Assembly: GCA_021775795.1 (NCBI GenBank)
Contig: JAJFHB010000335.1
Location: forward strand, 1-7,902
Length of the DNA: 7,902 nucleotides
Direction of reading: 5' to 3'
From: Hyphomicrobiales bacterium
GTDB lineage: Bacteria > Pseudomonadota > Alphaproteobacteria > Rhizobiales > JAJFHB01
Part shown: positions 1 to 6,700 of the stretch, piece by piece
Numbering within the stretch: position 1 is the first letter of the stretch
How the letters are laid out: each line of letters begins with the position of its first letter
The notes under the pieces: generated by a model
Seen by the model: the letters and a program-made list of their open reading frames with translations, nothing else
Told to the model about the DNA's origin: nothing
Databases searched by the model: none
Translations under genes and position numbers: made by a program

Positions 1-2
1 GC

Positions 3-20
3 CGCAATGCTGCGATTGCG
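3..20 (-). terminator. Possible stem-loop after dctM (incomplete evidence)
   Basis: A perfect 6-bp inverted repeat, CGCAAT and ATTGCG, flanks a 6-base loop and begins 20 bases beyond the dctM stop codon. Its position at the end of the transporter operon would suit a transcription terminator. On the minus strand any U-tract would fall to the left of base 1, so an intrinsic terminator cannot be confirmed. The stem is short and may be chance. Confidence 0.25.
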
Positions 21-39
21 CGCTATGGGTTGAGGTCAA

Positions 40-1407
40 TCACTGAAACGGATTGATCCCGAAGGGCACAAAGAGAACGATCATAGGTACCAGCACGAAA
101 AGTGCGAGCCGGAAGAGGTCGGCGATCCAGAAGGGTGTGACCCCGCGAAAGATAGTACCCGTTGTGACATCCCCCAGCACGCCCTTGAGAACGAAGACGT
201 TGAGTCCGACCGGCGGCGTTATGAGACTGATTTCCGTTACCACGACAACCACGATACCGAACCAGACGAGAGAAAGCTCTTTCATCTGCCCCGCCGTCAG
301 GGCTGTTGCCGGATCCTCCGCCAGATGGGCAAATAGCCCAAGCTCTGCCACCACGGGGGCGAAAACCGGTACGGTCAGCAGCAACATGGAGAGGCTTTCA
401 AAAACGCAGCCCAGAACAATGTAGACGAGCAGGATCAGCAGGATCACGACAAGGGGCGCGACATCAAATCCGGTTACAAAGGCAACAAGATCTCCAGGCA
501 GATCGGCACGTACAACAAAGCGCTGAAATATCTGAGCGCCGATAAGGACAGTGAAAAGCATGGCTGTGGTACGGATGGTCGAAACAAGCGCATCCACAAA
601 TATTCTGACTGTCAATTTACGACGCACAAGCGCGATCACGAGCGCCCCGCCGGCACCAATGCCGGCAGCCTCTGTTGTGGTGTAAATGCCAAAATAGATG
701 CCGCCCAGAATGGCGATGAAGAGAAGCAGAATGCCCCAGACATGCAGCAGCGCTTCAAACCGTTCTGGCCAGTCGACGCGGGCGCCGGCGGGGCCTGACG
801 CAGGATTGCGGAAAACCGTCCACTGCACTGCTGCAAGATAAAAGAGAACACCAATCAGACCCGGCACGATTCCCGCCAGAAAAAGCTTGTCGATGCTCTG
901 TTCGGTCATGATGCCGTAGATGATGAGAATTACGCTTGGTGGAATGAGTATGCCAAGCGTGCCGCCGGCCGCGATGGACGCGGTTGCGAGGCTGTCGGAA
1001 TAGCCAAAGGCGCGCATCTGTGGCATCGCCACTTTCGACATGGTAGCAGCCGTTGCAAGGCTCGAACCGCAAATGGCGCTGAAGCCGCCGCAAGCCACAA
1101 TGGTAGCCATGGAAAGGCCGCCGCGCCGATGCCCAAGGAAAGCGTTGGAGGCGCGATAGAGTTCATCAGCAAGGCCTGCCCGGCTGACCAGCATACCCAT
1201 GAGCACGAACAAAGGTATTACCGACAGGCTTTCGGTCTGCAAGGTGTCGAGTACCGTTCCCGCCGCCGGTGACAACGACGCCTTCCAGTTCCAGTTGTTC
1301 AAAACAGCAAAACCGATGACGCCGACAAGCCCCATGGCAAAGGCGATTGGCACACGCAGGAATGCGAGAATGAGAACCGCAGCAAATCCGATGAGGGCTA
1401 TTTCCAT
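40..1407 (-). CDS. dctM: TRAP transporter large permease subunit (DctM family)
   Basis: This is the large membrane subunit of a tripartite ATP-independent periplasmic (TRAP) transporter, which couples substrate uptake across the inner membrane to the sodium gradient. The protein has 455 residues, close to the usual 425-450, and consists almost entirely of hydrophobic segments. Family signatures are visible: the N-terminal membrane segment at about 3-35, GTLGILIPPSV at 149-159, TTTEAAG at 243-249, and SLITPPVGLN at 394-403. The two PP-containing re-entrant motifs belong to the inverted-repeat transport core. The ATG start has a GAGG-like ribosome site about 10 bases upstream, inside the end of dctQ. 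The gap to dctQ is 12 bases, so the two are surely cotranscribed. No frameshift or truncation is seen. The family is certain. The substrate cannot be read from this subunit. Confidence 0.96.
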   Translation of the reverse strand: MEIALIGFAAVLILAFLRVPIAFAMGLVGVIGFAVLNNWNWKASLSPAAGTVLDTLQTESLSVIPLFVLMGMLVSRAGLADELYRASNAFLGHRRGGLSMATIVACGGFSAICGSSLATAATMSKVAMPQMRAFGYSDSLATASIAAGGTLGILIPPSVILIIYGIMTEQSIDKLFLAGIVPGLIGVLFYLAAVQWTVFRNPASGPAGARVDWPERFEALLHVWGILLLFIAILGGIYFGIYTTTEAAGIGAGGALVIALVRRKLTVRIFVDALVSTIRTTAMLFTVLIGAQIFQRFVVRADLPGDLVAFVTGFDVAPLVVILLILLVYIVLGCVFESLSMLLLTVPVFAPVVAELGLFAHLAEDPATALTAGQMKELSLVWFGIVVVVVTEISLITPPVGLNVFVLKGVLGDVTTGTIFRGVTPFWIADLFRLALFVLVPMIVLFVPFGINPFQ

Positions 1408-1419
1408 GAGAATTCCGCC

Positions 1420-1980
1420 TCAACCGATTGTGTCGGCATCACGCGCTGCCGGCGGATCGGGCCGCAATTCGGGCCTGCGAATGTAGATCACGTCGAGACC
1501 GGTTTTCACTAGCAGGGCGATGGCGGTGATGAGCACCATGCAGGCAATGAAGTAGGCCATCGGATAGAGTTTGATGTGCAGAAAGTCACTGTAATCGCCA
1601 TTCCGCAGCAAGCGGTCGCCGCGAAACTTCAGCCAGTAAGCCAAAACAAACAGCGAGCCGCTCATCGTGAGGTCAACGGCAAAGTCACGCACCGCAGCAG
1701 CCCGTCGGGTGAACCAGTGATCAAACAGATCAACCGCGATATGCTGGCCGCTGACGCTCACGACAGGAAGTGCAAAGGCAATGAGCCCGGCCATGAGGAA
1801 CCGTGTCAGTTCAGTCTTGCCGTTGACCGGTGAATCAAGGATGTAGCGGCCAAAGACATCGACACAAGTCAGTATCAACATTGCAAAGAGAACCGCTGCA
1901 CCGGCCATGAGTACGAAGCGGGCCAGCCAATGGCCGGCCCGCTCAAGTCTTTGAGCGAAGTGCGCGTCTTCGCTGCTCAC
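1420..1980 (-). CDS. dctQ: TRAP transporter small permease subunit (DctQ family)
   Basis: This is the small integral membrane subunit of the TRAP transporter. It pairs with DctM and helps receive the substrate-loaded binding protein. At 186 residues it is normal for the family, and four membrane segments can be seen at about 20-45, 58-78, 98-117 and 137-160. The DctQ signature after the first helix is present: GRYILDSPVNGKTEL at about 44-58, with the acidic residue entering helix two. The start is a GTG two bases after the dctP stop. The ribosome site is weak (a CGGGCA-like stretch), which suggests translational coupling to dctP. The next in-frame Met (residue 25) lies inside the first helix and is an unlikely start. 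The C-terminal tail (about 168-186) is polar and probably cytoplasmic. Confidence 0.93.
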   Translation of the reverse strand: MSSEDAHFAQRLERAGHWLARFVLMAGAAVLFAMLILTCVDVFGRYILDSPVNGKTELTRFLMAGLIAFALPVVSVSGQHIAVDLFDHWFTRRAAAVRDFAVDLTMSGSLFVLAYWLKFRGDRLLRNGDYSDFLHIKLYPMAYFIACMVLITAIALLVKTGLDVIYIRRPELRPDPPAARDADTIG

Positions 1981-1982
1981 GT

Positions 1983-3005
1983 CTATTGCCCGTAAGACGT
2001 CATCGTTTCGACGATCAGGTCCATGGCGGCCTGAGCATCAACACCGGTGGCTGTAACCTCTTCAAGCACGTTGGCGCGGATGGTCGTGGCGATATCGGCA
2101 AAGGCTGCCTGATCTTCCGCAGAGAACTCTCCCATGTTGACCCCGACCTCAGCAGCATTTTCAAAGCCAGCAACATCAGCATCGGCCCAGGCTTTGCCCG
2201 CTACCTGCGACAGCCACTCGCCTGTTGTGGACAGCACCAGCGCCCGGTCTTCATCGGAAAGCCGGTCAAGCGCTGCATCACTCATGATGATGGCAAACGA
2301 GCCTCTGTAAAGGCCACCCGGCATGATCATTGTGTTCGGTGCGACCTCAAACAGGCGCAGGCTCTTGTTCGTTTCCATGGGCATCCAGACGCCATCGGCA
2401 ACGCCACCACTCAGGGTCTCGTAAACTTTGGGCGCCGGCACCTGAACACCGACAACCCCAAGGGCTGTACCGACATCTGCCGAGACACCGCCGCCGATCC
2501 GGATCTTCAGGCCGTCGAGATCAGCAAGAGAGGTGATGGGTTCACGCATGTGCACCTGACCCGGGCCATGCGTCATCAACGCGATAACATTGACGCCGTC
2601 ATGCTCGGCTGCTTGTGAAAGATGAGTTTCATAGGCACGCCAGTGGGCAACGGATGCTGCTTCCGCATCGCCGGTAAGTCCCGGGACTTCAATCAGTTTC
2701 GTGGTGACAAAACGGCCGGGATTGTAGCCGTGAAAAATCCACGCCACGTCGGCCGAACCATCTTCGATGAGATCGATCTGGCCTGGAGGCGGGGCAAGAC
2801 CAAACTCGATTTTGCCGGTAACCCGGCCTTCGGTCACGCGCTCGACTTCTGCGATCCAGGCTGGAAAAATCACCGTGTTAACCGCATGCGGCGGTATCCA
2901 GCTTGAAATCGTCAGCGTTTCTTGGGCCGAAGAATCCTCGGTTCCTAGCCCCATGGCCATGGCACAGGCAATGCCGGCAAGCCCCAGTTTGTTAAGCAAA
3001 CGCAT
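1983..3005 (-). CDS. dctP: TRAP transporter periplasmic substrate-binding protein (DctP family)
   Basis: This is the soluble periplasmic receptor that captures the substrate and delivers it to DctQM. The protein has 340 residues. Residues 1-27 form a signal peptide: a basic start (MRLLNK), a hydrophobic stretch, and a likely cut after SSA-27. The fold signature LDGLKIRIGGG lies at about 163-173. Arg169 falls where characterised DctP proteins such as SiaP use an arginine to hold the substrate carboxylate, so an organic acid ligand is expected. The segment GGVADGVWMPMETNKSLRLFE at about 200-220 matches the conserved second-lobe region of the family. The ATG start has a strong GGGAGG site 8 bases upstream (3014-3019). 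This gene leads its own operon, 129 bases after the CoA ligase gene, which hints that the ligand is the substrate or an intermediate of the neighbouring pathway. The ligand identity is inference only. Confidence 0.94.
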   Translation of the reverse strand: MRLLNKLGLAGIACAMAMGLGTEDSSAQETLTISSWIPPHAVNTVIFPAWIAEVERVTEGRVTGKIEFGLAPPPGQIDLIEDGSADVAWIFHGYNPGRFVTTKLIEVPGLTGDAEAASVAHWRAYETHLSQAAEHDGVNVIALMTHGPGQVHMREPITSLADLDGLKIRIGGGVSADVGTALGVVGVQVPAPKVYETLSGGVADGVWMPMETNKSLRLFEVAPNTMIMPGGLYRGSFAIIMSDAALDRLSDEDRALVLSTTGEWLSQVAGKAWADADVAGFENAAEVGVNMGEFSAEDQAAFADIATTIRANVLEEVTATGVDAQAAMDLIVETMTSYGQ

Positions 3006-3075
3006 AATATCTACCTCCCTTTAAGATCAAACATCCAAGCCTTGAGTTGTTGGCTTTTGTTGGTATTACTGAAAT

Positions 3076-3119
3076 TAGTTGCGTACGTAACTATATCGGA
3101 ATGACGTGTTCTCCCGCAA
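3076..3119 (-). promoter_or_regulatory. Candidate dctPQM promoter with overlapping operator palindrome
   Basis: Read on the minus strand, a -10-like TATAGT (3095-3090, five of six consensus bases) follows a weak -35-like TTGCGG (3119-3114) with an 18-base spacer. An 18-bp palindrome, TAGTTGCGTACGTAACTA on the plus strand (3076-3093), is symmetric at 16 of 18 positions and overlaps the -10 box and likely start site. A repressor bound there would block transcription. The palindrome is compatible with a GntR- or MarR-type dimer site, but no regulator gene is identifiable in the window. The gap 3006-3134 otherwise holds the 5' leader and the dctP ribosome site. No convincing terminator for the upstream operon was seen, so readthrough is possible. 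Confidence 0.5.
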
Positions 3120-3134
3120 TACAATTCTAAAGTG

Positions 3135-4682
3135 TCACCCTTCTTGTCTGGCACCGATCCGGGCCTCCAGAAGCGTCCGCAGGTCGCCGGCAACGACCTT
3201 GCCCATGGCGTTTCGGGGCAGGGCGTCCACGACGATGAGGTGTTTGGGATGCTTGAAGCGGGCAAGTTCCACCGCCATTTGCGCCCGGATTGCAGTTTCC
3301 TCCGGGGGTGTGCCGTCGCAGACCAGAGCCGCTGCGGGAACTTCACCCCATTGAGCGTCCGGAAGGCCCACGACGCCCGCATCCTCAATACCGTCAATGC
3401 CGCGCAACACGCGCTCGACTTCTGCCGGGTAGACGTTCTCGCCGCCTGAAATGATCACGTGCGATTTCCGGTCGCGAAAATAGAGTTCTCCATCATGCCC
3501 GCGCACACCAATGTCGCCGGTCCGAAACCAGCCGTCCTGCAGTGCAGAGGCGCTTGCTTCCGGCTCCAGCCAGTAGGCGCTCATCACGTGCTCACCGCGC
3601 ACGCAGATTTCACCTTCCTGCTCCGGCTTTGACATTTCCGCGCCGTTTTCGTCAATGATGCGAAACGCACTGAACAGGGCAGCGTGGCCGCTTGAACTGG
3701 GTTTTGTTCTGCCATCGCCCGGACGTTGATAGGTGGCTATGGGGCAGGTTTCCGTTGAGCCATAGACTTGCACCACGGAAATATCTTTTGCCTCAAACGC
3801 AGCGATGAGTTCTACGGGCACCACGGTTGAGCCCGTAGAGAGCATACGAAGAGACGAAAAGTCGGTTGTTTCAAACTCGCGCTGGGCCATGATCGCCTGC
3901 ATGGTTGCTGGCACCAGAACGAGAAGATCGGGATGCGTGTTCTCTATTGCCGCCAGGGTGGCCTTGGGCTCGAAACGTGAATGCAGATGCACCGTGGCGC
4001 CTGCATAGATTGCGGGGACGAGCTGAATGTTCAGGCCGCCTACGTGAAACAGCGGCAGGACCACAAGAACAGTGTCGTCTTTTGACAGGCCGTGCATGTC
4101 GATACTGTTGAGCGCATTCACCAGCAAGGCCCGTTGCGACAGCACAGCACCCTTCGGCCGGCCGGTCGTACCGGATGTGTAGACGATCAGGAGAGAGTCA
4201 TCGAGCGCGCCGCCGGCCTCATAATCTTGGCCGCCTGAGCCGGCTACAAGAATCGAGACAGGCTGTCGGGAAAGTGAAGCTTCTCTGCCGTTGATGGTGC
4301 CCGCAAGTTCTGTGTGTTCATCATCGTGGAACAGAGCCTTCGGGGAGCAGTTGGAGACGATGTAAGAGAGCTCCGGTGCCGTCAGGCGCCAGTTGAGCGG
4401 CACCAATATGGCTCCCAGCCGCGCGCAGGCAAACAACAACACGAGCATCGAGGGGTGGTTGAAACCAAGGAAAGCGATGCGGTCGCCGTGGTGGATGCCG
4501 AACCTCCGCGACAGCAGGGATGCGGCTGCATCGGTTTGCTCATGCAATGCGGCATAGGTGAGAGGTGCGCCGCCCTCAAAGACAATTGCGGGTTTATCGG
4601 GTTGGAAAAAAGCGTGATGCTGCAGCCAGTGTCCAATGTCGGCTTCAAGCTCAAGTTCGCCCACAGCCGGCCCCTCAGTCAT
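3135..4682 (-). CDS. AMP-forming acyl/aryl-CoA ligase (class I adenylate-forming enzyme)
   Basis: The enzyme activates a carboxylic acid with ATP to an acyl-AMP, then transfers the acyl group to coenzyme A. From the ATG at 4682 the product is 515 residues, typical for the family. All core motifs are present: P-loop YTSGTTGRPKG at 168-178, YGSTE at 307-311, TGD with the ribose-binding Asp at 390, the hinge and A8 region GGENVYPAE at 413-421, and a C-terminal catalytic lysine, Lys495, in NAMGK. There is no signal peptide, so it is cytoplasmic. An upstream in-frame start would add 47 residues that look like read-through of the preceding gene. The ATG chosen overlaps that gene by 8 bases and has GGAG 6 bases upstream. 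The substrate is unknown: the motifs fit benzoate-, cyclohexanecarboxylate- or medium-chain acid-type ligases. In this operon a heteroaromatic acid or its side-chain acid is a reasonable guess. Confidence 0.93.
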   Translation of the reverse strand: MTEGPAVGELELEADIGHWLQHHAFFQPDKPAIVFEGGAPLTYAALHEQTDAAASLLSRRFGIHHGDRIAFLGFNHPSMLVLLFACARLGAILVPLNWRLTAPELSYIVSNCSPKALFHDDEHTELAGTINGREASLSRQPVSILVAGSGGQDYEAGGALDDSLLIVYTSGTTGRPKGAVLSQRALLVNALNSIDMHGLSKDDTVLVVLPLFHVGGLNIQLVPAIYAGATVHLHSRFEPKATLAAIENTHPDLLVLVPATMQAIMAQREFETTDFSSLRMLSTGSTVVPVELIAAFEAKDISVVQVYGSTETCPIATYQRPGDGRTKPSSSGHAALFSAFRIIDENGAEMSKPEQEGEICVRGEHVMSAYWLEPEASASALQDGWFRTGDIGVRGHDGELYFRDRKSHVIISGGENVYPAEVERVLRGIDGIEDAGVVGLPDAQWGEVPAAALVCDGTPPEETAIRAQMAVELARFKHPKHLIVVDALPRNAMGKVVAGDLRTLLEARIGARQEG

Positions 4683-5961
4683 CCGTTTCTCCGGGATGGT
4701 AGAGAGCGGACCTGCCAATCCGATCCATGCAGAGTTCTGCTGTCCAGGGCAGCATGAGCGCACCACAGCGGCTGTCTCGGTAAAGCCGCTCCAACGGCAG
4801 TGACTTGAACATGGATTGGCCACCGCAGGTGCGAATGGCCAGCCGGCAAAGATCGTTTGCGGTTTCCATTACCGTGTAGTTCGTGGCGTAGGCCCGCATC
4901 ACCTGATCAGCGCTCGGCTTGCAGCACGCTTCCGATACCGCCTGAAACCAGAGGCTTTTGGCGTTCTCAAGCTTGATGCGCATTTCTGCCACCGCAATCT
5001 GCTTCGTCGGGTACATGCGCCGTTTTACCGGCGGTGTGCCGGGCATTTCTCCGCGCAGGTACGTAATGGTGAAATCATAAGCCGCCTGGGCAATGCCAAG
5101 GTAGGTTGGAGAGAGTGTCAAAAACATGTGCGGCCATGAAGATGCGGCGAGAAAGTAAACGCCCTGAGGCATCAATTCCGCATCTTCATCGACAAAAACC
5201 CCGTCGAACAGCAGGGTCCGTGACACCGTTCCCCGCATGCCCACAGGATCCCAGTCGCCGACGACTTGTATGCCGTCAGCCGTTGCTGGAACCGCAAGAT
5301 AAGCGGTGTCACGCATGGAAGGCTCCCGGCCTTCATGCTGCAAGGTGCAGAGCACGCCATAGTAATCCGCATGGCCGGCAAGAGAGGCGAAGATCTTCTT
5401 TCCATCCACCCGATACCCCCCGTCCACCCGCGTTGCCGCTGTGGAAAAGGGTTGAAAGCCTGCTGCCGCCGCGCTGCCTTCCGAGAACGGTTGTGAGTAG
5501 ACAGCCCCTTCGCGAACGATGCGCCCATAGTGTATTGCCCGGCGGCGTTCGTGTTCAGCCCTTTGTGCCTCGCTCATCGCAAGATCGTCTGCCAGCAGGC
5601 CGGTCCACAGGCTTGAGCAGACATGCATGTTCCAGGTGAGCGCGGTTGAACCGCAGTAGCGGCCCATTTCTGCTGCCGTCAGGCAATAAGCGCGAAAGCC
5701 TGCTCCCAGGCCGCCATATTTTTCTGGAATGCAGATGCCGAGCAGCCCTGCATCCTTGAGGTCTGCATAGTTATCTGTCGGAAAGACAGCGTCTTTGTCC
5801 CAGAGCTCAGCCCTGCCGGCAAACTTCGATTGGCCAAGGTCGCGGGCAAGAGCACAGAGCTCTACCTCTTGCTCAGACAATGAGAATGCCGCTGCTTCGA
5901 ACATCGGCGCGTCCATTGCGTTCTGGACAGGGCCTGGATCGCTGAGAGCTGCTTCAGACAT
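4675..5961 (-). CDS. Acyl-CoA dehydrogenase-fold flavoprotein, classical catalytic Glu absent
   Basis: This 428-residue protein has the acyl-CoA dehydrogenase fold: a helical N-terminal domain (about 28-150, with IPEKYGGLG at 79-86), a beta middle domain (about 153-262, with GWDPVGMRGT-like residues 236-245), and a C-terminal helical bundle with CGGQSMFKSLPLERLYRDSR at 379-398. The fold binds FAD, and most members oxidise the alpha-beta bond of acyl-CoAs. The MCAD-type catalytic base, expected just after YRD, falls at Leu404/Pro405 in GALMLPWTAE. The alternative base position of isovaleryl-CoA dehydrogenase aligns by eye to Met279. Either another residue serves as base, or the enzyme is a monooxygenase or other flavoenzyme on this fold. 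The ATG start overlaps the hydrolase gene by 8 bases and has GAGGAG upstream. Linkage to the CoA ligase suggests a CoA thioester substrate. Family is sure, reaction unsure. Confidence 0.88.
   Translation of the reverse strand: MSEAALSDPGPVQNAMDAPMFEAAAFSLSEQEVELCALARDLGQSKFAGRAELWDKDAVFPTDNYADLKDAGLLGICIPEKYGGLGAGFRAYCLTAAEMGRYCGSTALTWNMHVCSSLWTGLLADDLAMSEAQRAEHERRRAIHYGRIVREGAVYSQPFSEGSAAAAGFQPFSTAATRVDGGYRVDGKKIFASLAGHADYYGVLCTLQHEGREPSMRDTAYLAVPATADGIQVVGDWDPVGMRGTVSRTLLFDGVFVDEDAELMPQGVYFLAASSWPHMFLTLSPTYLGIAQAAYDFTITYLRGEMPGTPPVKRRMYPTKQIAVAEMRIKLENAKSLWFQAVSEACCKPSADQVMRAYATNYTVMETANDLCRLAIRTCGGQSMFKSLPLERLYRDSRCGALMLPWTAELCMDRIGRSALYHPGETDD
4689..4692 (-). promoter_or_regulatory. Ribosome binding site fixing the CoA ligase start
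   Basis: GGAG on the minus strand stands 6 bases before the ATG at 4682. It supports that start over the more distant in-frame ATG at 4823, whose 47 extra residues resemble no CoA ligase N-terminus. Confidence 0.7.
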
Positions 5962-6700
5962 GTTGTATGCTCCTCAGGAAGGCGCCAAGAACGTCGTTGA
6001 ACGCTGTCGGCCGCTCCATGTTTGCAAGGTGACCTGCACCGGGAAGGGTTCGGAAGGCGCTGCCGTGAACCTTGCCCGCCATACGCTCCATCATTGCAGC
6101 GGGCGCCGTCGTGTCGCGTTCGCCAGCAATGAAGCAGGATGGGCAGGAGATGTTTTCAAGGTTCGCCCGCAGATCAAATGTCACAATCAGTTTGACAACC
6201 GCACGGTATGTCTCGGGAGGCACAGCGCTCATGCCTTTCAGGGCGAGCTCCACCCCGGCGGGATCTGGATCCTCGCCAATGAGGCTGGCAACTGTTGCAC
6301 CGGCCATGTCGGCCAGGCTTTCGCCTCGGTCGAGGGGCTCCAGCCGTGAGGCCACAAAGCGCTGCTGAAAATCACCATCCGGTTTTCCAAAGGCAGGACT
6401 TGTGCCGCTGAGGACAAGCGCGTGGACGCGATCGGGATAATCACGCACAAGCTGCTGTGCGATCATGCCGCCAAAGGAGTGACCAACAGGAATGACGCGT
6501 TGAATGCCGAACGCATCAAGGTCGGTGATAAGCTGGGCGGCGAGTGTCTCGAATGTAAATTCATCCAGCAAAGGCCGGCCGCCATAGCCTGGAACATTCC
6601 AGCACAGCACCCTGTGTTCTGCACCGAAGGCATCGTCTTGCGCCTTCCAGGAGCTCGCAGAGCCGCCCATGCCATGGAGAAAGACAAGAACAGGCTTCAT
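5954..6700 (-). CDS. Alpha/beta hydrolase, possible N-formylmaleamate deformylase (NicD-like)
   Basis: This is a single-domain alpha/beta hydrolase of 248 residues from the ATG at 6700. The oxyanion motif FLHGMGG is at 7-13, the nucleophile elbow GHSFGG at 73-78 (Ser75), a probable acid Asp196 in GERDTTAP, and the catalytic His224 in GAGHLANMERP. There is no signal peptide. The family includes 3-oxoadipate enol-lactonases, C-C bond hydrolases and NicD, which removes formate from N-formylmaleamate, the product of NicX. The gene follows the nicX-like gene directly with an ATGA overlap, so deformylation of the ring-cleavage product is the best guess. As I recall, characterised NicD uses an Asp 24 residues after the serine. 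Here the residues around 98-100 are Ser-Gly-Thr, so the acid must be Asp196 and orthology to NicD is not secure. The hydrolase class is certain, the substrate inferred. Confidence 0.9.
   Translation of the reverse strand: MKPVLVFLHGMGGSASSWKAQDDAFGAEHRVLCWNVPGYGGRPLLDEFTFETLAAQLITDLDAFGIQRVIPVGHSFGGMIAQQLVRDYPDRVHALVLSGTSPAFGKPDGDFQQRFVASRLEPLDRGESLADMAGATVASLIGEDPDPAGVELALKGMSAVPPETYRAVVKLIVTFDLRANLENISCPSCFIAGERDTTAPAAMMERMAGKVHGSAFRTLPGAGHLANMERPTAFNDVLGAFLRSIQHV

Noticed and set aside
1..39. Start of a further gene from a TTG at 39 on the minus strand
   Set aside because: Only 13 codons are visible, there is no clear ribosome site, and an inverted repeat lies in the same stretch. It cannot be supported.
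1986..2618. 210-codon open frame on the plus strand
   Set aside because: It lies wholly antisense to dctP, whose family assignment is certain, and its translation has no recognisable domain. It is a shadow of a GC-rich coding strand.
3042..3060. AAGCC/GGCTT inverted repeat in the dctP leader as a terminator or riboswitch
   Set aside because: A 5-bp stem with a 10-base loop and no U-tract on the transcribed strand; too weak to call.
4683..4823. N-terminal extension of the CoA ligase to an ATG at 4823
   Set aside because: The 47 extra residues overlap the conserved C-terminus of the flavoprotein and resemble no ligase. The ATG at 4682 has a good ribosome site and gives a normal length.
5106..5639. 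177-codon plus-strand open frame, with similar ones at 5795-6349 and 4314-4757
   Set aside because: All are antisense to well-supported genes, rich in Arg, Pro, Cys and Ser as shadow frames usually are, and have no motif.
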